This document shows, in pieces, positions 7,855-15,896 of a DNA stretch of 64,000 nt. The position numbers and the translations under genes are program-made. Source of the stretch: Novosphingobium sp. IK01 (GTDB lineage Bacteria > Pseudomonadota > Alphaproteobacteria > Sphingomonadales > Sphingomonadaceae); assembly GCF_033242265.1 (NCBI RefSeq), contig NZ_BTFW01000001.1, positions 2,407,001 to 2,471,000 on the forward strand, in the 5' to 3' direction. The notes under the pieces are model-generated. The model did not search any database. It had not been told where the DNA came from and was given only the letters and a program-made list of their open reading frames with translations. How positions within the stretch are numbered: the stretch's first letter is position 1; every line of letters starts with the position of its first letter.

Positions 7855-8697
7855 ATGGCACGGCTGCATCTCCATCTGCTTTCCGACTCGACCGGTGAAA
7901 CCCTTGAAATGATAGCCAAAGCGGCGCTCGCTCAGTTCGAGGACGCCGATGTTGTCCGCCATTTCTGGCCCATGGTCCGTTCGCAGCAGCACCTCGACCG
8001 GATCCTTGGGGAAATCTCGGCCAATCCGGGGCTGGTGCTGTTTACCCTCGTCAACACCGAGACGCGCGACCGGCTCGAACAGCGCTGCGCCACGCTCGGC
8101 CTGCCTTGCGTGGCCGCGCTCGATGCGGTGACCAATGCGCTCGAACAGCAGCTGGGGCAGGAGGCGCGCGGGCGCCCCGGACGCCAGCACATGATGGACG
8201 AGGCCTATTTCCAGCGCGTCGACGCGATCCAGTTCACCATCGCCCACGACGACGGGGTGGGCTGGGAAAACTGGGAAGAGGCTGACATGCTGCTCGCGGG
8301 CGTTTCGCGCAGCTCCAAGACGCCGACCTCGATCTATCTGGCCAACCGTGGCTACAAGGTCGCCAACATCCCGATCGTGGTGGAAAGCCCGCCGCCCCCC
8401 TCGCTCTATACCGTACGGCGGCCGCTGGTGGTGGGGCTGACCACCAGCCCCGAGCGGCTGATCGCGGTACGCCGCAACCGCCTGCTTTCGCTCAACCAGG
8501 CGCCCGAGACTGCCTATGTGGACAACGACCATGTCACCCGCGAGGTGCAATATGCCCGGCGCATGTTCGCCGACAACGGCTGGCCGGTGATTGACGTTTC
8601 GCGCCGATCCATCGAGGAGACCGCTGCGGCCATCATCAACCTCTACAACGAGCGCAAGGCTGCTGGTTCGTCGAATCCGGGATTGAAGGCTCTATGA
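7855..8697 (+). CDS. ppsR: Pyruvate,phosphate dikinase / PEP synthase regulatory kinase-phosphorylase (DUF299)
   Basis: The family phosphorylates and dephosphorylates PPDK or PEP synthase using ADP and phosphate, controlling pyruvate-PEP flux. The 280-residue protein starts [20 protein letters not shown], typical of the family, and has the ADP-binding P-loop [11 protein letters not shown] near residue 150. The ATG at 7855 follows AAAAGAGG; upstream in-frame starts would run into the origin. It overlaps maf by 4 bp (ATGA) and heads a five-gene plus-strand run. It is the homologue of RP001, which borders the Caulobacter and Rickettsia origins. Confidence 0.93.
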   Translation: MARLHLHLLSDSTGETLEMIAKAALAQFEDADVVRHFWPMVRSQQHLDRILGEISANPGLVLFTLVNTETRDRLEQRCATLGLPCVAALDAVTNALEQQLGQEARGRPGRQHMMDEAYFQRVDAIQFTIAHDDGVGWENWEEADMLLAGVSRSSKTPTSIYLANRGYKVANIPIVVESPPPPSLYTVRRPLVVGLTTSPERLIAVRRNRLLSLNQAPETAYVDNDHVTREVQYARRMFADNGWPVIDVSRRSIEETAAAIINLYNERKAAGSSNPGLKAL

Positions 8698-9278
8698 TTG
8701 TTCTTGCTTCGCAAAGTGCCTCGCGCAAGGCCATGCTCGACGCGGCAGGCGTCGCTTACGAGGCGCTTGCCGCCGATGTGGATGAAGGCGCGATCAAGCG
8801 CGAGCTGATCGGCATTCCGGGCGGCGAAGTGGTGCTGATCCTGGCCGAGGCCAAGGCGCTGGCGGTCAGCGCGATGATGCCCGGACGGCTGGTGCTGGGC
8901 GGGGATTCGCTGGTCGAGGTCTGTGGCCGTTCGTTCGACAAGCCCGCCAGCCGCGAGGAGGCCGCCGCGCATCTGCGGTTCTTCTCGGGCCAGACCATGC
9001 TGCTCCACAGCGCTGCCGTGCTGATGCGCGATGGCATGGCCGTGTGGCGCCACACCGAGACCGCAACGCTCAAGGTTCGCCGCCTTTCCGACAGCTTTAT
9101 CGACAGCTATCTCGACAGGGAGTGGCCCGCCGTTTCGGGCTGCGTGGGGGTGTTCCGGATCGAGGCGCTGGGCGTGCAACTGTTCGAGACCATCGAGGGC
9201 AGCCACTTCACCGTGCTGGGCATGCCGCTGCTGGCCCTGCTGGGGGCCCTGCGCGCGCAAGGGGAGCTGGCGGCATGA
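8694..9278 (+). CDS. maf: Maf family nucleotide pyrophosphatase
   Basis: Maf proteins hydrolyse non-canonical or modified nucleoside triphosphates, releasing pyrophosphate. The 194-residue protein has the N-terminal signature [16 protein letters not shown], the GGDSLVEV motif with its catalytic Asp region, and [10 protein letters not shown]. It overlaps ppsR and aroE by ATGA junctions at both ends, so the three are probably translated in a coupled way. Which substrate group (dTTP/UTP or m7GTP type) cannot be decided by eye. Confidence 0.93.
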   Translation: MIVLASQSASRKAMLDAAGVAYEALAADVDEGAIKRELIGIPGGEVVLILAEAKALAVSAMMPGRLVLGGDSLVEVCGRSFDKPASREEAAAHLRFFSGQTMLLHSAAVLMRDGMAVWRHTETATLKVRRLSDSFIDSYLDREWPAVSGCVGVFRIEALGVQLFETIEGSHFTVLGMPLLALLGALRAQGELAA

Positions 9279-10168
9279 GCACCCTTCCCGTATCCCTCCC
9301 CACATCCCTTCCCTCTGGGGCCTATGCCGAAGTGATCGGCGATCCGATCATCCAGTCCAAGTCGCCCACGATCCACAATTTCTGGCTCGAAAAGCTGGAG
9401 ATCGCGGCGGACTATCGCCATGCCCATGTCACCGCCGAAGGTCTGGCCGATTATCTGGCCGCGCGCCGCGCCGATCCGGCCTGGCGCGGCTGCAACGTGA
9501 CGATGCCGCACAAGCAGGCGATTGCCCGGCTGGTCGACCGGCTCGATCCGCTCGCCGCGCGCGTGGGCGCGGTCAACACGGTGGTTCCCGAGGACGGGCA
9601 ACTGGTCGGCTACAACACCGACGTTCCCGGTTTTCTCGAACCGCTCGAAGGCCGCCTTGCGCAAAAGCACTATTTCCGCATGGCGCGGATCATGGGCACC
9701 GGGGGCGCCGCGCGGGCCATCGTGGTGGCGCTGTCGGAGGCGGGTTTCGTGCTGGTCCTGGCCGGGCGCGATCCGGCCAAGGCACAGGCCCTGCTCGATG
9801 AACTGGCGCGCGGGACCGATCATCACGCGGTCGATATTGCCCATTTCGCCGATCCGACCGATTTCGAATTCGATGATCGCGCCGATTGCCTCGACCTCAT
9901 CGTCAATGCCTCGCTGCTGGGCATGGCGGGGCAGCCTCCGTTGCGCTACGACCTCAGCCACACGCCGCCCGGCGCGGTGTTCTACGACATCGTCACCCAC
10001 CCTCTCGAAACGCCGCTGCTGGCGCAGGCGAAGGCTGCCGGCTTCGAGACCATCGATGGCCTCTCGATGCTGATCGGCCAGGCCGATTATGCGTTCCGCC
10101 ACTTCTTCGGGGTCGTTCCGCCGCGTGGAGAGGCGGATCTGGCCTTGCGCGCGCGCATCGGGGCATGA
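9275..10168 (+). CDS. aroE: Shikimate dehydrogenase
   Basis: AroE reduces 3-dehydroshikimate to shikimate with NADPH in aromatic amino acid synthesis. The 297-residue protein carries the shikimate-binding [10 protein letters not shown] segment, the catalytic Lys in NVTMPHKQ (about 74), the NTDVPGF motif, the dinucleotide-binding GTGGAARA (about 139-146), and [10 protein letters not shown] near the end. The ATG at 9275 overlaps the maf stop by 4 bp; in-frame upstream starts lie inside maf. The maf-aroE-coaE order is typical of alphaproteobacterial origin regions. Confidence 0.96.
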   Translation: MSTLPVSLPTSLPSGAYAEVIGDPIIQSKSPTIHNFWLEKLEIAADYRHAHVTAEGLADYLAARRADPAWRGCNVTMPHKQAIARLVDRLDPLAARVGAVNTVVPEDGQLVGYNTDVPGFLEPLEGRLAQKHYFRMARIMGTGGAARAIVVALSEAGFVLVLAGRDPAKAQALLDELARGTDHHAVDIAHFADPTDFEFDDRADCLDLIVNASLLGMAGQPPLRYDLSHTPPGAVFYDIVTHPLETPLLAQAKAAGFETIDGLSMLIGQADYAFRHFFGVVPPRGEADLALRARIGA

Positions 10169-10172
10169 GCGC

Positions 10173-10778
10173 ATGAGCAGGCCGTTTCTGCTGGGGCTGA
10201 CCGGGTCGATCGGCATGGGCAAGTCGACCGTGGCCGAAATGCTGCGCGAGGAAGGCGTGCCGGTCTGTGATGCCGATGCACAAGTGCGCGCGCTTCAGGG
10301 GCCGGGCGGCGCGCTGCTGCCCGCGATCGAGGCGGCCTTTCCCGGCACGACCGGGCCCGAAGGGGTGAACCGGGCCCGGCTGGGCGAACTGGTCTTCGGC
10401 GATGCGCAGGCCCTCGCCCGGCTTGAGGGCATCGTACACCCGGCCCTGACGCGTGCGCGCGAGTCGTTCCTGATCGAGCATGGCGCGCAGCCGCTGGTCG
10501 TTTTCGACATCCCCCTGCTCTTTGAAAAAGGGCACGAGCGCGCGCTCGATGCGGTGGCGGTCGTTTCCGCTCCGGCGCAGGTTCAGCGCGCGCGAGTGCT
10601 CGCCCGCCCCGGCATGACGCCTGAAAAGTTTGCCAATATCCTTTCCCTCCAGATGCCTGACGCGGAAAAACGGGCCCGCGCCGATCACTGGATCGATACG
10701 GGCGGCACGCTGGAACAGACGCGAAACATGGTTAAGGCCCTCGTGGCGCGTCTGCGCGAAAAAAACCCCCGGACTTGA
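10173..10778 (+). CDS. coaE: Dephospho-CoA kinase
   Basis: CoaE phosphorylates the 3' hydroxyl of dephospho-CoA, the last step of CoA synthesis. The 201-residue protein has the P-loop GLTGSIGMGKST at residues 8-19, DADAQVRAL and VVFDIPLLFEKG, all family signatures. The start at 10173 is 4 bp after the aroE stop; the ATG at 10165 is in another frame. The pathway partner coaBC is encoded at 46.5-47.7 kb. Confidence 0.96.
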   Translation: MSRPFLLGLTGSIGMGKSTVAEMLREEGVPVCDADAQVRALQGPGGALLPAIEAAFPGTTGPEGVNRARLGELVFGDAQALARLEGIVHPALTRARESFLIEHGAQPLVVFDIPLLFEKGHERALDAVAVVSAPAQVQRARVLARPGMTPEKFANILSLQMPDAEKRARADHWIDTGGTLEQTRNMVKALVARLREKNPRT

Positions 10779-10826
10779 TGGCCCGGGCCTCTTGCCAGCC
10801 TCTTCGGGCAGGTCCAAGTAAAGTGC

Positions 10827-11552
10827 ATGCGTGAGATCGTCTTCGATACCGAAACGACGGGACTCGATCCGCAAGGCGGTGATCGGCTGGTTGAACTCGG
10901 CTGTGTCGAGATGGTCAACCGGGTCGCCACCGGGGCTACCTATCATGCCTATTTCGATCCCGAGCGGGATATGCCCGCCGAGGCCGAGGCGGTTCATGGC
11001 CTGTCTGCCGCGTTCCTGTCGGACAAGCCCAAGTTTGCCGCCGGTGCGGCCGAGTTCCTTGCCTTCATCGGCGATGCGCCGATGGTTGCGCACAATGCCG
11101 GGTTCGACTTCGGCTTCATCAATGCCGAACTGACCCGTTGCGGGTTGCCCGAGGTCAGCCGTGACCGCATGGTCGATACGGTGGCTATCGCGCGGCGCAA
11201 GCATCCGGGCGCCAAGCTCAGCCTCGATGCGCTGTGCAGCCGCTATGGCATCGACCGCAGCCACCGCACGAAGCATGGCGCCTTGCTTGACGCTGAGCTT
11301 CTGGCGCAACTCTATGTCGAATTGATGGGGGGCCGGCAGATCGGCCTGGAACTGGCGGGGCAGGATGCCGCTGCCGCTGTTTCAGGTGTGGTGGCCGGTG
11401 CCTCGGGTGATGGGGCGGCGCTGGCTTCGGCCAGGGAGGCCAGCATCACCCGCGTTTTCCGCGAGCCTCGGCCCCATGCGGCCAGCGAGGCGGAATTGGC
11501 TCGCCATGCCCAGTTCATGGCGGGCTTTACCAACCCGCTCTGGTCGCGCTGA
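10827..11552 (+). CDS. dnaQ: DNA polymerase III epsilon subunit (3'-5' exonuclease)
   Basis: DnaQ is the proofreading subunit of the replicative polymerase. The 241-residue protein has the DEDDh exonuclease motifs: Exo I FDTETTG (about 5-12), Exo II HNAGFDFGF (about 89-97) and Exo III with HGALLDAELLAQ (about 150-161). The Ala- and Gly-rich linker after residue 175 and the C-terminal tail probably bind the alpha subunit. The ribosome-binding site is weak. Its place a few kilobases from oriC is usual in this group. Confidence 0.96.
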   Translation: MREIVFDTETTGLDPQGGDRLVELGCVEMVNRVATGATYHAYFDPERDMPAEAEAVHGLSAAFLSDKPKFAAGAAEFLAFIGDAPMVAHNAGFDFGFINAELTRCGLPEVSRDRMVDTVAIARRKHPGAKLSLDALCSRYGIDRSHRTKHGALLDAELLAQLYVELMGGRQIGLELAGQDAAAAVSGVVAGASGDGAALASAREASITRVFREPRPHAASEAELARHAQFMAGFTNPLWSR

Positions 11553-11629
11553 CCTTCGCGGCGGCCCCTCCTGTCGGGCCGCCACGGGGGCCGGCGAACG
11601 GGAGCGGGCACAAGAAGGAGAGAAGACCC

Positions 11630-12208
11630 ATGGACATTCGCGTTTCGGGACATCAGGTCGAGACCGGCGCCGCCTTCGAAGCCCACGCGGCTGATCGGCT
11701 TTCGGGTATCGTCGACAAGTACTTCTCCCGCGCGCTTTCCTCGCAGGTCACTTTGGGCAAGGCACCCCACGGTGGCTTTCGCTGCGATATTGTCACCCAT
11801 GTGACGCAGGGGTTGATTCTCAAGGGCAGCGGCGTGGCGCAGGATGCGCATCTGGCGCTCGACCAGTCGGCTGAAAAGATCGACAAGCAGCTGCGCCGCT
11901 ACAAGCGCCGGATCAAGGCCCATTCCGAGGGGGCCGATTTCGCGCGCCGCTCCGAAGAGGCCGCCTATACCGTGTTCCTCGTCGAGGAACCGGTCGAGGA
12001 GCACGAGGAACCCGCCGCCGACGCCCCGCTGGTGATCGCCGAAACGAGGGTCGATGTGCCCACCGCCACCGTCTCGGATGCGGTGATCATGCTTGATCTG
12101 CGCAACACCAATGCCCTGCTGTTCAAGAACGCGGGCACGGGGGTTCACAACATGGTCTATCGCCGTGGCGATGGCTCGATTGGCTGGGTCGAACCGGCTG
12201 GCGCATAA
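11630..12208 (+). CDS. hpf: Ribosome hibernation-promoting factor, long form
   Basis: Long HPF proteins dimerise and hold 70S ribosomes as inactive 100S pairs. The 192-residue protein has an N-terminal S30AE domain (MDIRVSGHQVETGAAFEAHA, residues 1-100), a charged Glu/Pro-rich linker (EEPVEEHEEPAADAP) and a C-terminal dimerisation domain containing MLDLRNTNALLFKN and VYRRGDGSIGWVEP. A good AAGGAG ribosome-binding site precedes the ATG. It is followed by ptsN, the usual companion of hpf and rpoN; in this genome rpoN is elsewhere in the window. Confidence 0.95.
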   Translation: MDIRVSGHQVETGAAFEAHAADRLSGIVDKYFSRALSSQVTLGKAPHGGFRCDIVTHVTQGLILKGSGVAQDAHLALDQSAEKIDKQLRRYKRRIKAHSEGADFARRSEEAAYTVFLVEEPVEEHEEPAADAPLVIAETRVDVPTATVSDAVIMLDLRNTNALLFKNAGTGVHNMVYRRGDGSIGWVEPAGA

Positions 12209-12228
12209 TCGCGTGCATATCTGAGGAT

Positions 12229-12262
12229 TTCCCATGCGGGGAGGGGTGTCCCCGCATGGGAA
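12229..12262. terminator. Perfect 14-bp inverted repeat after hpf
   Basis: Arms TTCCCATGCGGGGA and TCCCCGCATGGGAA pair perfectly around a 6-nt loop, 20 bp after the hpf stop. There is no T-tract, so it is either a transcript-stabilising 3' hairpin or a Rho-assisted terminator rather than a standard intrinsic one. Confidence 0.6.
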
Positions 12263-12357
12263 GTCATACAATTCGGCGCTTGCATAGGACGAGAATAGGG
12301 CGCATTGCGCCGGCATCTTGAGTGTAGCTCTGCACTGGCTGTGGCAATTTTCCTTTC

Positions 12358-12819
12358 ATGACCACACTTTTTACCATTGATCCCCAGGCGGTACGGGTGA
12401 TCCGCGCCGAATCCAAAGCGCAGATTCTCGATGCGCTGGCTGATTGCTTTGCCAGCGTCTACCAGCTCGATCGCGATCATGTGCAGGAGCGGATCGAGGA
12501 ACGCGAGAGTCTGGGCAGCACCGGCTTTGGCCGTGGCGTTGCCATCCCCCACGCCCGCCTCGAACATCTCGCCCGCCCGGTGGCGGCGTTTTTCCGTCTT
12601 GAAGAGCCGGTCGATTTCGAGGCTGCCGATGGCATGCCGGTCGATTGCGTGTTCGGCCTGCTTTCGCCCGAACAGGCCGGTGCCGTCCATCTTCAGGCGC
12701 TGGCCGCGATCAGCCGCCTGATGCGCGATGATCGCATGCACCAGCGCCTCAGCAGTGCGCCCGATGCCGACGCGCTCTACGGTGTGCTCGTCAACGTCAT
12801 CGACCGCGACGCGGCCTGA
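12358..12819 (+). CDS. ptsN: PTS IIA-like nitrogen regulatory protein
   Basis: EIIA-Ntr is the terminal phosphoacceptor of the nitrogen phosphotransferase chain; it regulates potassium transport, stress and sigma-54-linked functions. The 153-residue protein shows the active-site His in GVAIPHARLEHL (about residue 65) and FRLEEPVDFEAADG. No sugar-specific EIIB or EIIC is near, as expected for the Ntr branch. In the spacer upstream I see no convincing sigma-54 promoter. Confidence 0.95.
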   Translation: MTTLFTIDPQAVRVIRAESKAQILDALADCFASVYQLDRDHVQERIEERESLGSTGFGRGVAIPHARLEHLARPVAAFFRLEEPVDFEAADGMPVDCVFGLLSPEQAGAVHLQALAAISRLMRDDRMHQRLSSAPDADALYGVLVNVIDRDAA

Positions 12820-12841
12820 GCCTTTCGGCCCGGAGGCGCGC

Positions 12842-13201
12842 ATTCCGGACGAACCCCGCCTTCCCGCCCGGCTTGAGGCTTCGGCGCTGATCCGTCAGGC
12901 CCAGGCCGAAGGTGGCTTTGCGATGGTCGTCCACAAGGGCGATCCCGATGCGGGGACCATTGCCCTCGTTTTCCTCGAAAATCAGCAGCCTGGCGAGGAT
13001 CTGGCCAGCCTGTGGGAGCGCCTGCCCCAGCCCGACGGCAGCCGTCCGTGGACCTGTACGAAAAAACAGGTATCTGAAAATAAACAGGATTTTGAGGATT
13101 ATCTGGCCCGCCGAACCGCGCGGGACCCCGATCTCTGGCTGCTTGAACTGACTGTCGCGAACCAGAAACACTTCGTCGGGAACGGACCGGCCCTCGATTG
13201 A
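12842..13201 (+). CDS. DUF1491 family protein, apparent AUU start
   Basis: Residues from PRLPARLEASALIRQAQAEG onward match the DUF1491 pattern (LVFLE, RPWTCTKKQ, FEDYLARRTARDPDLWLLEL). No function is known. The only in-frame ATG (12728) lies deep inside ptsN and would add 38 out-of-family residues. The natural start position holds ATT at 12842, five bases after a clean GGAGG (12832-12836), giving about 119 residues. An in-frame GTG at about 12782 is the alternative but lacks a ribosome-binding site. The protein begins right after ptsN, so coupling is likely. Confidence 0.7.
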   Translation: MPDEPRLPARLEASALIRQAQAEGGFAMVVHKGDPDAGTIALVFLENQQPGEDLASLWERLPQPDGSRPWTCTKKQVSENKQDFEDYLARRTARDPDLWLLELTVANQKHFVGNGPALD

Positions 13202-13213
13202 CTCCCCCCGGCC

Positions 13214-13222
13214 TGTGGATAA
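13214..13222 (-). promoter_or_regulatory. Perfect consensus DnaA box outside oriC
   Basis: TTATCCACA on the minus strand, the exact E. coli-type consensus, in the 193-bp spacer between the DUF1491 gene and the cell-wall hydrolase. A GANTC site (13200-13204) is 10 bp away. A single box could be a DnaA-regulated promoter element, or chance. Confidence 0.45.
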
Positions 13223-13394
13223 TCCCGCAATCCATCGCAAATGCGCAGGCAGCGCCGCTTGGCATGGGGTTTGGAGGCGCTGCACGCAGACGGGGGTTTT
13301 CCGCCATGGCCCTTGCGGCCCTTGTCCGGCTTATGCCGGATTTCGGGGTCTGCACGCCGTGGCTGGCCGATCACCGCCCAATGCAAGATGGTAG

Positions 13395-14075
13395 ATGATC
13401 GTTCCTTTTCACGTTGCCCGCGTGTCCGGTGCCGTCCGCAAGGCGGTCTATGGCATCATCGCGTTTGCAGCGTTGTGCGGCGTTTCCGCCGTACAGGCCG
13501 AGGATACCGTTCATGTCATCGCCAGCAATGGCATCAGCAAGGCTGGCCCGCAGGACCTGATGGTGGCGGTGCCCGAAGGCCCCGCCAACGGGGCGATTTC
13601 GGCTTCTGCGCCGCAATCGGCTGCTCTTGCCGCTTTCGCACCGCAAGCGCCCGCTGGCGCCCCGGCCTCGCTGGCCGACCTTGTCGAGGCGACCCCCCTG
13701 CCCGCCTCGCTCTCGCCCGAACTGGAATGTCTGGCTGGCGCGGTCTATTTTGAATCCAAGAGCGAAAGCCTCGCCGGGCAACTGGCCGTGGCCCGCGTGA
13801 TCGTGGCGCGCAGCCATTCGGGCCGCTATCCTTCGTCCTATTGCGGGGTGGTCTACCAGCCTTCGCAGTTCTCGTTCGTGCATGGCCACACGATGCCCGC
13901 GATCAGCCACACCAGCCGCTATTGGGCCAACGCCGCCCGCATCGCCCAGATCGCCGATCAGGGAAGCTGGAAAAGCCCGGTCGAAGGTGCGCTGTTCTTC
14001 CACGCGGCGCGCGTTTCGCCGCGCTGGGGCAAGACCCGCCTTGCGGCCATTGGCGGGCACGTCTTCTACCGCTGA
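13395..14075 (+). CDS. SleB-like cell wall hydrolase
   Basis: A 226-residue exported protein with a signal segment (residues about 16-36, ending VSAVQA), a low-complexity Ala/Pro linker and a C-terminal hydrolase_2 (SleB/CwlJ-like) domain from about residue 110. The domain shows ECLAGAVYFESKSES, GVVYQPSQFSF and VEGALFFHAARVSP, all typical of the family that cleaves peptidoglycan. The catalytic Glu is probably the one in YFES. It is convergent with the O-acetylation operon. Confidence 0.9.
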   Translation: MIVPFHVARVSGAVRKAVYGIIAFAALCGVSAVQAEDTVHVIASNGISKAGPQDLMVAVPEGPANGAISASAPQSAALAAFAPQAPAGAPASLADLVEATPLPASLSPELECLAGAVYFESKSESLAGQLAVARVIVARSHSGRYPSSYCGVVYQPSQFSFVHGHTMPAISHTSRYWANAARIAQIADQGSWKSPVEGALFFHAARVSPRWGKTRLAAIGGHVFYR

Positions 14076-14116
14076 AAATGCTTTGGCAGCGGGGCGCAAT
14101 GGCCCTGCCGCCGCGC

Positions 14117-14434
14117 TCACTGCTTCCGCAGCGCCTTGGCCCAGTCGGCCACGGTATCGACCACGGTGTTGAGACCGAGCCTGCCCGCTTGCTCGTGCCA
14201 GGCATCCGCCGCCGTGACGATGGGGGCAACCAGCGCGCTGGGCGGCAATTGATCGGCCCAGTTGGCCAGCGCGTGGGAATTGAACAGGACCAGCGCCACG
14301 CTGCTGGCGCCCAGCAGGCCCCATGTCCAGCGCCAGCCGGTCTGGAGCGTGGCATCGGCCTCGCCTGCCAGATCGATCGGAGATTCCCCCCAAGGGAGGC
14401 CGTCGGCATCCATGGGCTGTTTCTTTTTGCGCAA
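14117..14434 (-). CDS. Small membrane protein of the O-acetylation operon
   Basis: A 105-residue protein with one hydrophobic helix (about 32-52, WTWGLLGASSVALVLF) and a C-terminal amphipathic part. No family is recognised. It starts at a TTG (14434) preceded by AAGGGGG six bases upstream; an ATG at 14413 is the alternative. It is the last gene of the minus-strand operon, 17 bp after the MBOAT stop, so it may be an accessory subunit of the acyltransferase. Confidence 0.75.
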   Translation of the reverse strand: MRKKKQPMDADGLPWGESPIDLAGEADATLQTGWRWTWGLLGASSVALVLFNSHALANWADQLPPSALVAPIVTAADAWHEQAGRLGLNTVVDTVADWAKALRKQ

Positions 14435-14451
14435 GACGTGCCCCCTTCAGC

Positions 14452-15885
14452 TCAGAACTGGAAGTAGATGAACGGGGCCATGCCCTGTCCGCGAAAGCCT
14501 TCGATCACCAGCAGCACGAAGGCGCCGAGCAGGCCCACCGTCCAGCCGGGCAGCCGCCCGAGCTGGCGCGCCAGATGCTGGACCGCCAGCCGGGGCCCGA
14601 AATGGCAGGCCATGCCCAAGGCGATCAGGCCGAGCAGCCAGGGCGTGGCCTGCGTGGTGCCTCCGGTCATTGCCGCCATCCCGCGCAGATAGGCCAGCGC
14701 GCCCGAAAACTCGGTGCAGCGGAAGAAGATCCAGCCCAGCGCCACGATGTGGAAGGTGATCACCACCCCCAGCCAGCGGGGCAGCACGGGCCAGCCTTCG
14801 GGCCGCACCTGCTGCCACAGCCGTTCGGCCACCAGCACCGTGCCATGGAGCGCGCCCCAGATCACGAAATTCCAGCTCGCCCCGTGCCACAGCCCGCCCA
14901 GAACCATCGTGCCCAGCAGCGCGAGGCAGGTCCGCCACAGCGCCTGACGCGAGCCGCCAAACGCGCCGATATAGAGATAGTCGCGCAGCCAGCTCGACAG
15001 GCTGATGTGCCAGCGGCGCCAGAAGTCCTGAAGGCTCGGCGCGCGATAGGGCTGGTCGAAATTGCGCGGGAACCGGAAGCCGAGCAGCCCGGCCAGCCCG
15101 ATTGCCATGTCGGTATAGGCCGAAAAGTCGCAATAGATCTGCACTGCATAGCCATAGGCCGCGATCAGCAGGTCGAGGCTCGAATGGCTGGACGGATCGG
15201 AAAAGACCGGATCGACCAGATAGATCGAAAGATCACTGGCGATCACTGCCTTCTTGATCGTGCCCCACAGGATCAGGAGCAGGCAGGCCGCCGCTTCCTG
15301 TCGGCCGAGCCGGGGCGCGTGGCGCAACTGGGGCAGCAGGTGGCTCGGGCGCACGATGGGCCCGGCCACGAGATGCGGGAAAAAGCTCATCAGCACGGTC
15401 AGGTCGAGCAGGCGCGCGGGCCGGGTACGGCCGTTGAACACGTCGATCACATAGCTCATGCCCTGGAACGTGAAGAACGAGATCCCCACCGGCAGGATCA
15501 CGTCGAGCGCGGGCACCGCATCGGGCATGCCCAGATGCTCGGCCAGCGCGGCAGCCTGCTGGGCAAAGAAATTGGCATATTTGAACCAGCCGAGCAGCGC
15601 GAGGTTGCCCGCGATGGCCAGCCACAGCCAGCCCTTGGCGCTTCCCCGCCGCTCGTGCTTCAGGCTTGTCGCAATGCGCCGGGCGAGGAACCAGTTGCCC
15701 AGCGAACTGCCGATCAGCAGCGCCACCGCGCGCGGTTCCCACAGGCCATAGAACAGCCACGAGGCGACCAGCAGCATGATCGCCCGCCATTCGCGCCCAT
15801 TGGCCCCGCGCACGCGCGCCAGAGCCCGGTTGAGCGCGAAGACGACCAGGAAGAAGACGTGGAAGGGAAGCGTGGGAAAAAGCAC
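14452..15885 (-). CDS. MBOAT family O-acyltransferase (AlgI/PatA-like)
   Basis: A 477-residue polytopic membrane protein of the MBOAT family that moves acyl groups across the membrane to a polysaccharide. It has about 10-12 membrane segments and the signature region FWRRWHISLSSWLRDYLYI, with the catalytic His in GGLWHGASWNFVIWGALHG. It begins with GTG at 15885, 11 bp after the preceding stop. It has the AlgI-like motif PVGISFFTFQGMSYVID. Together with two SGNH proteins it forms a likely extracellular O-acetylation system; the target polymer is not identifiable. Confidence 0.92.
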   Translation of the reverse strand: MLFPTLPFHVFFLVVFALNRALARVRGANGREWRAIMLLVASWLFYGLWEPRAVALLIGSSLGNWFLARRIATSLKHERRGSAKGWLWLAIAGNLALLGWFKYANFFAQQAAALAEHLGMPDAVPALDVILPVGISFFTFQGMSYVIDVFNGRTRPARLLDLTVLMSFFPHLVAGPIVRPSHLLPQLRHAPRLGRQEAAACLLLILWGTIKKAVIASDLSIYLVDPVFSDPSSHSSLDLLIAAYGYAVQIYCDFSAYTDMAIGLAGLLGFRFPRNFDQPYRAPSLQDFWRRWHISLSSWLRDYLYIGAFGGSRQALWRTCLALLGTMVLGGLWHGASWNFVIWGALHGTVLVAERLWQQVRPEGWPVLPRWLGVVITFHIVALGWIFFRCTEFSGALAYLRGMAAMTGGTTQATPWLLGLIALGMACHFGPRLAVQHLARQLGRLPGWTVGLLGAFVLLVIEGFRGQGMAPFIYFQF

Positions 15886-15896
15886 CGTGCCGGCCT

